DNA of 6,481 nt from Clostridiales bacterium UBA2658 (GTDB lineage Bacteria > Bacillota > Clostridia > Oscillospirales > Oscillospiraceae). The translations under genes were made by a program, and so were the position numbers. This document shows, piece after piece, positions 1 to 4,923 of the stretch; positions within the stretch are counted from its first letter, which is position 1, and every line of letters starts with the position of its first letter. The notes beneath the pieces were generated by a model. The model was not told the origin of the DNA. It did no database searches and saw nothing but the letters and a program-made list of their open reading frames with translations. The stretch lies in assembly GCA_002359425.1 (NCBI GenBank), contig DEMY01000062.1, positions 1 to 6,481 of the forward strand. Reading direction: 5' to 3'.

Positions 1-59
1 ATGTATCGCGGCTTGAGAAAAAAGCGTTGGAGAAGCTGCGGGTGGCGCTTGAGGGGTGA
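1..59 (+). CDS. C-terminal tail of a sigma-70 family factor, sporulation SigK/SigE type (partial)
   Basis: In the third forward frame the window opens mid-codon (bases 1-2 are 'AT', compatible with a Tyr codon) and reads VSRLEKKALEKLRVALEG, then TGA at 57-59. The pattern (Y)VSRLEKKALEKL resembles the end of the region 4.2 DNA-binding helix in sporulation sigma factors; from memory SigK has a YVSRIEK..AL run and SigE an YISRLEK run. The rest of the gene lies outside the window. Region 4.2 contacts the -35 promoter element. The gene converges with the minus-strand operon, and its stop codon touches the A-tract of the shared hairpin at 59-97. Only about 19 residues are visible, so the family call is moderate and the SigK versus SigE choice is open. 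Confidence 0.55.
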   Translation, partial: VSRLEKKALEKLRVALEG

Positions 60-97
60 AAAAAACGCGCTGCAAAGCAGATTGCTTTACAGCGCGT
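59..97 (-). terminator. Rho-independent terminator of the transporter-coaX operon
   Basis: Read on the minus strand, arms 83-97 and 65-79 form an 8-bp stem (ACGCGCTG/CAGCGCGT), one mismatch (89 against 73) and 6 more pairs around a 3-nt loop at 80-82. A run of seven T residues (65-59) follows. It begins 5 nt after the TAA stop at 103-105 of the small membrane protein. On the plus strand the hairpin follows the sigma-factor stop directly but has only a weak T-tract, so termination in that direction is less certain. Confidence 0.93.
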
Positions 98-102
98 CAT
101 TC

Positions 103-285
103 TTATGTCCGAAAGAGAGGCGAGGGAGCGGAGCTTGCGGCGCAGGATTGCTCTGTGCGGTAAGCGGGAAAAGCCGCGTCCGCATTCTTTTCGTGCTTGT
201 CGGCCCATGCGTTGATGCCGCGGATAATAAAATATGCGGCAACAATGCCGAGAATGGTCAGCAGGATCGCTCTGTTTCGGGACAT
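103..285 (-). CDS. Small single-pass membrane protein of unknown function (60 aa)
   Basis: I do not recognise the family. The protein has a short basic N-terminus (MSRNR), one hydrophobic segment at about residues 6-23 (AILLTILGIVAAYFIIRG), then a polar tail of about 35 residues (HEKNADAAFP...) with a single Cys at 48. The basic start suggests the N-terminus stays inside and the tail faces outside. It is probably real: an AAAGGAGGT ribosome site (292-300) lies 6-7 nt before the ATG, it starts 19 nt after the coaX stop, and the operon terminator follows its own stop at once. Its operon position hints at a link with pantothenate uptake or CoaX, but co-transcription alone does not show function. 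No catalytic or binding motif is visible. Confidence 0.7.
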   Translation of the reverse strand: MSRNRAILLTILGIVAAYFIIRGINAWADKHEKNADAAFPAYRTEQSCAASSAPSPLFRT

Positions 286-304
286 GAGGGTACCTCCTTT
301 GCGG

Positions 305-1078
305 TCAGGTTTCCTTTTGGTTCAGCGTATACAGCAGGGCGAGACCCCGCAGAGTGAGCGTTTCGTCGAGAATCAGATTTCTTTCACACAGGGGGGCGAC
401 GACGGGGGCAAGCCCGCCGGTTGCGACGATAGCAGAGGCTTTTTCGCCAAGCTCGCGTTCTGCGCGCGCTGCAAGGCCATCCAGCATTGCGGCGTGGCCG
501 AAAAGCGTTCCGGCGCGCATGCAGTCCGCCGTGTTGCCGCCCAAAAGCTTCTCCGGCGGCGTCAGGGGGACGGGGAAAAGCTTGCTTGCTCTTTCTGCGA
601 GCGCTTCCATGCCGAGCGCAGGACCCGGCATGATGAGACCGCCCGCATAGGCCCCGGAGCCGTCCAGCACCGAGAGCGTTGTCGCGGTGCCGAGGTCAAA
701 GATGAAAACGGGCAGGGAATAGCGGGCCTTTGCCGCCGCCATGTCCGCCAGCAGGTCTGCGCCGAGACTCGCGGGATTTTCCGTTTTGAAGGGAAAGCCT
801 GTTTTGATGCCGGGAATGACAACGAATGGTTCGCAGCCGGTCACAAGGCGGACCGCGTAACGCAGACGCTCCGTGAGCTTCGGAACGACCGAAGCGATGA
901 CCGCGCCGTCAAAGGCCCTTTCAACCTTGTGCAGATGCAGGAGCGCCGAGAATGCGAGCGCGTATTCGTCGCCAGTCTTCTGCCGGTCGGAGGCAAGGCG
1001 CGCCGTGAAGCGGACCGTTTTGCCCTCCATGCTGCCGAGAACGATATTTGTGTTGCCGGCGTCTATCACAAGGAGCAT
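305..1078 (-). CDS. coaX: Type III pantothenate kinase CoaX
   Basis: CoaX phosphorylates pantothenate with ATP, the first committed step of coenzyme A synthesis, in the cytoplasm. The 257 residues match the usual family length. Visible motifs of the ASKHA fold are: the N-terminal phosphate loop D6-A-G-N-T10; G106-A-D108 followed by ADMAAA, where the Asp is the position generally taken as catalytic base; DLGTATT at 128-134; GGLIMPG at 146-152; an MRAG..FG stretch near 187-194; and ATGG at 219-222, the adenosine-side loop. The common form of the third motif is GxDR; here Leu replaces the Arg after D108. The ATG is preceded by an AAGGGGG ribosome site. It lies 76 nt downstream of the ECF transporter gene and 19 nt upstream of the small membrane protein, which supports one transcript. 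Confidence 0.95.
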   Translation of the reverse strand: MLLVIDAGNTNIVLGSMEGKTVRFTARLASDRQKTGDEYALAFSALLHLHKVERAFDGAVIASVVPKLTERLRYAVRLVTGCEPFVVIPGIKTGFPFKTENPASLGADLLADMAAAKARYSLPVFIFDLGTATTLSVLDGSGAYAGGLIMPGPALGMEALAERASKLFPVPLTPPEKLLGGNTADCMRAGTLFGHAAMLDGLAARAERELGEKASAIVATGGLAPVVAPLCERNLILDETLTLRGLALLYTLNQKET

Positions 1079-1106
1079 GGAGAACCCCCTTCTTTTTCAA
1101 AGAGCC

Positions 1107-1128
1107 GCCGGGGAGATAAGTCCCCGGC
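1107..1128 (-). other. Hairpin between the transporter gene and coaX
   Basis: In the 76-nt gap between the transporter stop and the coaX start, an 8-bp perfect stem (GCCGGGGA/TCCCCGGC) closes a 6-nt loop at 1115-1120. On the minus strand it is followed by GGCTCTTTG rather than a real U-tract. It looks more like a processing or 3'-end stabilising hairpin, or a weak partial terminator that sets the transporter:kinase ratio, than a full terminator. Confidence 0.5.
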
Positions 1129-1154
1129 ATGCGCTTTCCTTCTTGATGTACAGG

Positions 1155-1820
1155 TCATACCTTCTGGACTGCCGCACCGCCCTTGACGGTCCCGACCTTG
1201 GTGTAGCGCAAAAGCGCCTTGCCGAGCGCGGGAATGAGGATACCGGCGGCGACGGCCTCAATGACGCCATTGAAGCTCACGATGCCGAGAATGATGCCCG
1301 GCACAGCTTCGGGAGCGACGCCCTTGGCGGCGGCATACGCGTCGCTGAAAAAGAGCCAGATAAGGCTCATAACGAAAACAGTGTTTGTGAGCGCGCCGAC
1401 AACGCCGCCGACTGCAAACGCGGCAACGTGCTTGTCGCGGCCCTTCGTGAGCTTGTCAACACCCTTGAACGCATAATATGGGAAGATACCGACAAGAATG
1501 CGGGGAACAAAACAGATCAGAAGCGCCAGCGGCGTTCCCTGCGCCGTTCCGGGTAAGGGGATAAAAGGCGAAAACGTAAAGGACGTGACCGCCGGGGTCA
1601 TCGTGTTGTTCACAAGACTTGTGAGTCCAAAGAGAAAGCCGAGCACCGCGCCGTACTGCGGGCCGAGCAAAATGGAGCCGAGGATTACAGGAATGTGGAT
1701 GATCGTGAGCTTTATGAAGGGGAGTGGGATGAACCCGAGCGGGGTAAAGCCCATGGCGAGGGTAATGGCGGCGAGCATCGCCGCCGTGACAAAAGTATAT
1801 TTGTTCGCGTTTCTTTTCAT
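1155..1820 (-). CDS. ECF transporter S component, probably for pantothenate (PanT-like)
   Basis: This is an integral membrane substrate-binding (S) subunit of an energy-coupling-factor vitamin transporter, 221 residues. About six hydrophobic segments are visible, roughly at 10-28, 34-52, 55-72, 97-118, 132-158 and 175-200. Pro/Gly-rich FTPLGFIPLPFIKLT (25-39) and the NNTMTP loop (71-76) resemble the PF12822/COG4684 S-component group. No EcfA/EcfA'/EcfT genes are present, so it would share a module encoded elsewhere (group II arrangement). The substrate is inferred from the next gene, coaX. The ATG at 1820 is chosen because AGGAGG lies 5 nt upstream and the protein then begins MKRN, normal for the family. 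The frame is open for 51 more codons upstream, but these run through the structured leader. Family call is strong; pantothenate specificity is moderate. Confidence 0.88.
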   Translation of the reverse strand: MKRNANKYTFVTAAMLAAITLAMGFTPLGFIPLPFIKLTIIHIPVILGSILLGPQYGAVLGFLFGLTSLVNNTMTPAVTSFTFSPFIPLPGTAQGTPLALLICFVPRILVGIFPYYAFKGVDKLTKGRDKHVAAFAVGGVVGALTNTVFVMSLIWLFFSDAYAAAKGVAPEAVPGIILGIVSFNGVIEAVAAGILIPALGKALLRYTKVGTVKGGAAVQKV

Positions 1821-2070
1821 ATAGACCTCCTGCTGCCGCTCCTGAATGAGGATACAGCGCAAAATCCATGTCATATTTTTTAAAGGGCCATCCAACGCAA
1901 AGCGCGTTTTCACTTTGACCGTGGCTTCGTCCGTGCCCGGCATCTTCTGTGGGGCTACGCCCCGCCGGGTCACGCCGAAATACTTTCCCCCTTCTCAGCC
2001 GGATTTGATTTTCCGCAAATTCACCACCGCGCGTGACGGCGCTTTCTTATTTGAAAAGTGCAATTTCTTC
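1821..2070 (-). promoter_or_regulatory. Long structured 5' leader of the transporter-coaX operon; candidate riboswitch of unassigned class
   Basis: The transcript expected from the promoter at 2077-2105 carries about 250 nt before the ATG. In RNA sense it contains: (A) GCCGTCACGC (2040-2031), able to pair with GCGTGAC..GGC (1975-1964); (B) CGTG-A-CCCGGC (1974-1964), able to pair with GCCGGGCACG (1941-1932) and enclosing a GGGGC/GCCCC hairpin (1951-1963); and (C) a hairpin at 1920-1886 with stems GGTC/GGCC and AACGC/GCGTT. A and B use the same strand, so they exclude each other. No terminator with a U-tract was seen, so any control would be translational or at RNA stability. I could not match it to TPP, FMN, cobalamin, THF or T-box consensus elements. 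It could also be a dispersed palindromic repeat. Confidence 0.45.
1826..1831 (-). promoter_or_regulatory. Ribosome site fixing the transporter start
   Basis: AGGAGG lies 5 nt before the ATG at 1818-1820. It favours this start over any upstream in-frame codon, the furthest of which is near 1973. Confidence 0.85.
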
Positions 2071-2076
2071 TTTATT

Positions 2077-2105
2077 AAGATATCACATCACTGTAAAATA
2101 TGCAA
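2077..2105 (-). promoter_or_regulatory. Candidate sigma-A promoter of the transporter-coaX operon
   Basis: On the minus strand TTGCAT (2105-2100), a 17-nt spacer and TATCTT (2082-2077) with a TG one base upstream form an extended -10 promoter. The -35 matches consensus at only three of six bases. It sits just after the anti-sigma-like gene's stop, where no terminator separates the two, so read-through from upstream is also possible. Confidence 0.5.
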
Positions 2106-2117
2106 GGGCTGGATGTG

Positions 2118-3065
2118 TCAATGTATGGATGCAATCATTTTTTGCATGTCGTCGTCGGAGACCTTTTCCGCGTCGAGATAGTAGACATTTTTGCTATCCG
2201 CATCGCTGAAAACAAGGGAGCGCCACCCGCCCTTTTGAATGTACTCGCCCTTGCAGCCGCAAACCGTGACGGCGGTGATATCGGCGTTGTCGCGGTCGGC
2301 GCCAACATTCGTGCCGCCGAGATAGCGGCAGAAGGTGAGCTTGTCGCCCGCGTCGTTTTTCCATGCGTAGAGATAGCCGGTGACGTCCCAGTCCGAAAAG
2401 TCCGTTGAAACGTAGCCGTCCGGCACCCATGTAAGCCGGTAGCCCGTTCCGGGACTGACAGGGGACGAGGAGGCGACGGGTACCGCAGCCGGGGAGACGA
2501 GCTGTGAAGAGATGGAGAAAACAGCCGGAGCGGCGTACAGTACGCCGCATACGGCGACGAGCACGAGCATGGCGGCAAGAAGACGACTGGCCCCAGAGCG
2601 GAAAAAGGGAACGGCGGTCGCGTCTGCGGTCGCGGTCGCTTTAACAGAGGGCGCTTTGACAGGGGAGACTTTGACCGACTTCGCCGCTTTTGGTTCAGCC
2701 GCCCGGCGCGGGCTGATACCGGAATCCGCTCCAACGGGTGCGGGGGAATGCGGGACGGGCCTTGCGGCGCGGTCTGCCCGGGGCGGACGCGGCGCGGCCT
2801 TCGCGGGAGGGGCCTCATAGCGGGGCGGGTCGTCGTAGAGGGTGCCGCCGTCGTAGGGAATGGGAAGATAGCTTGTGCGGAACGCTTCCAGCGCGGCTTT
2901 TGCGTCCGGCAGCACGTCTTTCCGGCGGACGGCGAGAACGTTTGCGGCGCAGAGCGCTGCCCCGGCAGTTTGGGAAAAGGAAAGCGGCAGCTCCGCGTCG
3001 TGCGCGAGATAGTCCACAAGCTCCTCGTCCGTCATCGCTGAAAATTCGGCTTCCTCGTCCGACAT
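2118..3065 (-). CDS. Membrane-anchored DUF4367-like protein, probable anti-sigma factor
   Basis: The 315-residue protein has a cytoplasmic N-terminal part (1-80, acidic, MSDEEAEFSAMTDEELVDYL), a Pro/Ala/Lys/Arg-rich linker of about 75 residues (84-157) with repeated VK units, one membrane segment at about 161-181 (RLLAAMLVLVAVCGVLYAA), and an outer domain from about 208. The outer domain begins YRLTWVPDGY and ends with a short helix (DDDMQKMIASIH), the pattern I know from DUF4367 domains of Firmicutes anti-sigma proteins. It follows the ECF-like sigma gene by 72 nt, a gap holding a small hairpin (3103-3125, AACAGG/CCTGTT). The role proposed is holding that sigma factor at the membrane until an outside signal is sensed. 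No HxxxCxxC zinc motif is seen, so the sigma-binding part is not a classic ZAS domain. A second Met at residue 11 is a possible alternative start. Confidence 0.72.
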   Translation of the reverse strand: MSDEEAEFSAMTDEELVDYLAHDAELPLSFSQTAGAALCAANVLAVRRKDVLPDAKAALEAFRTSYLPIPYDGGTLYDDPPRYEAPPAKAAPRPPRADRAARPVPHSPAPVGADSGISPRRAAEPKAAKSVKVSPVKAPSVKATATADATAVPFFRSGASRLLAAMLVLVAVCGVLYAAPAVFSISSQLVSPAAVPVASSSPVSPGTGYRLTWVPDGYVSTDFSDWDVTGYLYAWKNDAGDKLTFCRYLGGTNVGADRDNADITAVTVCGCKGEYIQKGGWRSLVFSDADSKNVYYLDAEKVSDDDMQKMIASIH

Positions 3066-3137
3066 GGACCTCGTCCCCCTTCTGCAAAATATGCGCTTAC
3101 TTAACAGGCACCACCGAAACCTGTTCGGCGGCCGATA

Positions 3138-3638
3138 TTAACCGCGCAGAAATTTTTCCGGGTCTGTCCGCGTGAGCAACCGTCCCTTTGCGCGGCGGAA
3201 ACGGCGTTGCGCGTCAGCAACGGAGCAGTGCGTCTCCTCCGCCGCTTCGCTGAGGGGGCGGCCCTCAAAGGCGAAGTGGGCGAGAAATGTATAGTCCGCT
3301 TCGCCGAGAAACGCATAGGCAAAGGTTGATGCGCCGTCCGGGGCCGGGATGTTGCCCCTTGCGTAGTCATAGTCCGTGAGCAGGAGACGCGAGAGCGCCG
3401 CGCGGCTGCGCTTTTCGTTCTGGACGACGTACTTGAGCGTCACCAGAAGCCAGCGCTTTGGGTCGGGACTAGAGAGCAGTGCTGCGGGACGCGCAAACGC
3501 TGTGCGAAAGGTTTCCTGCACCGCTTCGAGCGCTGCGCCGTCCGTTTCGAGCGCCGCGCGGGCGTAGACGAAAAGCGGCCCGAAAAGCTCCAGATAAAGC
3601 GCCTCAATCGCCGCGCGTTCCTCCTCTCGAAGCTCCAT
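3138..3638 (-). CDS. Small ECF-like RNA polymerase sigma factor
   Basis: This 166-residue protein has the ECF sigma size and layout. Region 2 covers about residues 10-80: LYLELFGPLFVYARAAL, then AVQETFRTAF, then WLLVTLKYVVQNEKRSR, corresponding to the core-binding and -10-recognition helices. A short linker leads to region 4 at about 112-157 (FLAHFAFEGRPLSEAAEETHCSVADAQRRFRRAKGRL in two parts: helix plus helix-turn-helix), which would read the -35. The sequence is divergent: the usual D-P-E-D-hxQE pattern has become LEAVQETF. ATG at 3638 is chosen because AAGGGG lies just upstream and the longer frame (to 3770) would run across the promoter and terminator. It is followed by the membrane anti-sigma-like gene, as is usual for ECF pairs. 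The family call is fairly sure; its regulon is unknown. Confidence 0.78.
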   Translation of the reverse strand: MELREEERAAIEALYLELFGPLFVYARAALETDGAALEAVQETFRTAFARPAALLSSPDPKRWLLVTLKYVVQNEKRSRAALSRLLLTDYDYARGNIPAPDGASTFAYAFLGEADYTFLAHFAFEGRPLSEAAEETHCSVADAQRRFRRAKGRLLTRTDPEKFLRG

Positions 3639-3668
3639 ATGCCCGCCCCTTTCAAATATATTTAGGCT

Positions 3669-3677
3669 ATTATAACA
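3669..3677 (-). promoter_or_regulatory. Extended -10 promoter of the ECF sigma gene
   Basis: On the minus strand TGTTATAAT contains a perfect TATAAT (3674-3669) with the extended TG, 30 nt before the ATG. No good TTGACA-like hexamer is found 16-18 nt upstream (the sequence there is near CGCCGA), so the extended -10 must carry recognition. This looks like a sigma-A promoter; an ECF-type autoregulatory promoter was not evident. Confidence 0.72.
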
Positions 3678-3710
3678 TATCTCAGCCGTATTCGGCGCTT
3701 TTTTGCAGAG

Positions 3711-3744
3711 AAAAACCAGACTGCTCCGCTGTGTGAACAGTCTG
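3711..3744 (-). terminator. Rho-independent terminator of the C39-like peptidase gene
   Basis: Read on the minus strand, CAGACTGTTC (3744-3735) pairs with GAGCAGTCTG (3726-3717) with one G-U, closing an 8-nt loop. GTTTTT follows (3716-3711). It starts 22 nt after the peptidase stop and separates that gene from the sigma/anti-sigma unit, which has its own promoter at 3669-3677. Confidence 0.88.
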
Positions 3745-3766
3745 CTTGTACAGGAGAAGCGTTGGC

Positions 3767-4774
3767 TCAAGCCTCCGTAAAGCGCCAGAGCTGGGCAATC
3801 TGGGGTTTCAGGCGGTCAAAGCTCCATGTGTGGCTGCTGCGCTCGACGCTGCTGGGATCGTAAACACGGAAGCCGCCGAATCCGCTCTTGTAGATAACGA
3901 TGAAGTGGCCCGCGCTCGTGAAATCGCCCTTTGTCATTGAAGCAATCAGGACGCCGCCGTTTTTGAGCGCCTTTTTCATTGCGCGCTCACTGAGACCGAC
4001 GCTCTCGCAACTGATGCCAAGCTTAGCCGCACCGTCCGTAAAGAGCGACCACGAGGTGCCGGTGCCGTCGATATAGTAGCCATTCTTCTCGGCAAAGTCC
4101 GCGATGTTGTCCGGCGTGTAGTCCGCCTTCCCGGTGAGTCCGGCGGCGACCATGGAAAGGCAGGTCGGGCCGCAGGCCGTGTAGCCCATATAGGAGCTGC
4201 CATAATTGCGGAAGGTCCAACGGCTGTCGTACTGGAGTAGGAAGGGGATACGGCCTTTTTTCACAGACAGTGCGGTCGCCGCGCTGTTTTCGCGGGGACC
4301 GTAGGCTGCGCGGATGACGAAATCGACCTTTTCGGGCGAAGTCAGAACGCTTTTTACGCCGTTGTTTGAAAAATCGCCGATATTTTCGGCAATGAATTCG
4401 AGTTTGAGGCTGTAAGCCGTGTATTTGCGAGCGAGTGAGCGGAGCTTTTCGGCGTCCGCAGGGTCGGCGTCGCCGCCGCCCTTGCCAAAGCGCTCCGACG
4501 AACGGATCTCGTCAAGATCTACGTGAAAGTCGGTTGCAAGGTTTTCCGTCGGAGCGGTCACCTTCAGGGCCGGACCCGTGAGACCGAGCTGCTTGAGGAC
4601 AATGACCGCCGCCACGATGACGATCGCAAGGATCAGAACGACGCGCATGGCGTTGTGTTTCCGCTTTGGCTTTCTCTGCGTGCGCGACTGCGCATAGCCC
4701 TGTGGCCGGGGGGCCGTCGCGCGGCGCTGTGGCCGCGCGACGTGGCGACCGGCATAGCTGTTCGTTCCTGACAA
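3767..4774 (-). CDS. Membrane-anchored C39-like cysteine peptidase
   Basis: The 335-residue protein has a basic cytoplasmic N-terminus (1-43, rich in Arg/Lys/Gln), a signal anchor at about 44-60 (RVVLILAIVIVAAVIVL), an outer stalk/alpha-beta region (70-172) and a C-terminal Peptidase_C39_2-like domain (about 173-330). The papain-like catalytic set is visible: Q181 (LLQYDSRW, oxyanion hole), C201 in TACGPTC, H290 in AGHFIVIY and D306 in VYDPSS. The active domain should face outside. Proteins of this type cleave peptides or cell-wall-linked substrates; the substrate is not shown. The start is TTG at 4774, supported by GGAGGG 7 nt upstream; the first in-frame ATG is Met43, at the edge of the membrane segment, and would remove the basic tail. 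It stands alone, with its own promoter and terminator. Confidence 0.85.
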   Translation of the reverse strand: MSGTNSYAGRHVARPQRRATAPRPQGYAQSRTQRKPKRKHNAMRVVLILAIVIVAAVIVLKQLGLTGPALKVTAPTENLATDFHVDLDEIRSSERFGKGGGDADPADAEKLRSLARKYTAYSLKLEFIAENIGDFSNNGVKSVLTSPEKVDFVIRAAYGPRENSAATALSVKKGRIPFLLQYDSRWTFRNYGSSYMGYTACGPTCLSMVAAGLTGKADYTPDNIADFAEKNGYYIDGTGTSWSLFTDGAAKLGISCESVGLSERAMKKALKNGGVLIASMTKGDFTSAGHFIVIYKSGFGGFRVYDPSSVERSSHTWSFDRLKPQIAQLWRFTEA

Positions 4775-4781
4775 GCTTGTT

Positions 4782-4787
4782 CCCTCC
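4782..4787 (-). promoter_or_regulatory. Ribosome site supporting a TTG start
   Basis: GGAGGG lies 7 nt upstream of TTG (4774-4772). No ATG is available near it in frame, which makes TTG the likely initiator of the C39-like peptidase. Confidence 0.75.
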
Positions 4788-4795
4788 CTGTGCTA

Positions 4796-4815
4796 ACTGT
4801 ATTAATTAACATAGT
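4796..4815. promoter_or_regulatory. Near-palindrome at the transcription start, candidate operator
   Basis: The 20 bp ACTGTATTAATTAACATAGT are identical to their reverse complement at 16 of 20 positions, centred on TTAATTAA. The site begins about 5 nt after the -10 of the peptidase promoter, so it covers the expected start point and first transcribed bases, a usual position for a repressor. As RNA it could also form a weak AU hairpin. No regulator is recognised. Confidence 0.45.
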
Positions 4816-4819
4816 ACAG

Positions 4820-4848
4820 ATTATATGATGCGCGGGACAAATTGTCAA
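4820..4848 (-). promoter_or_regulatory. Perfect consensus sigma-A promoter of the C39-like peptidase gene
   Basis: On the minus strand TTGACA (4848-4843) and TATAAT (4825-4820) both match consensus fully, with a 17-nt spacer. The expected start is near 4813, giving an untranslated leader of about 38 nt. A promoter this strong in front of a housekeeping-like gene usually needs a repressor, which fits the palindrome at 4796-4815. Confidence 0.92.
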
Positions 4849-4894
4849 GTCCTTTCCGGCAAAAATCGACATTTTTTACGCGCAAACGCGGGAC

Positions 4895-4923
4895 TTGCCG
4901 TTCGGCTTCGGCTCGGGTATAAT
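4895..4923 (+). promoter_or_regulatory. Sigma-A promoter of the AlkD-like gene and its leader
   Basis: TTGCCG (4895-4900), a 17-nt spacer and a perfect TATAAT (4918-4923) form a good promoter. The expected start is near 4930, leaving a leader of about 134 nt. It diverges from the peptidase promoter, with the two -35 elements about 46 bp apart. Confidence 0.82.

Noticed and set aside
197..1186. Long plus-strand frame of 329 codons
   Set aside because: It lies opposite coaX and the small membrane gene, is rich in Arg/Cys/His as expected for an antisense shadow of GC-rich coding DNA, and has no family resemblance.
1821..1973. 51-codon in-frame N-terminal extension of the ECF S component
   Set aside because: The ATG at 1820 has AGGAGG 5 nt upstream and gives a family-like start. 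The extension is polar, has no ribosome site I can see, and overlaps the structured leader.
1960..2040. TPP riboswitch, suggested by GGCTGAGAAGGGGG in the transporter leader
   Set aside because: The CTGAGA match is isolated; I found no ACCTGATC-type partner or the second conserved domain in the right order.
2010..2040. T-box element, suggested by GCGGTGGTGAATTTGCGG
   Set aside because: The conserved GGTGGNACCGCG core is not matched and no following terminator with a U-tract was seen.
2135..3019. Long minus-strand frame of 294 codons overlapping the anti-sigma-like gene
   Set aside because: It is Arg/Pro/Ser-rich, a frame shadow of the real gene at 2118-3065, which has the membrane segment and ordered outer domain.
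3639..3770. Upstream extension of the ECF sigma gene (44 codons)
   Set aside because: It would run through the TATAAT promoter and the peptidase terminator, and the ATG at 3638 has its own ribosome site.
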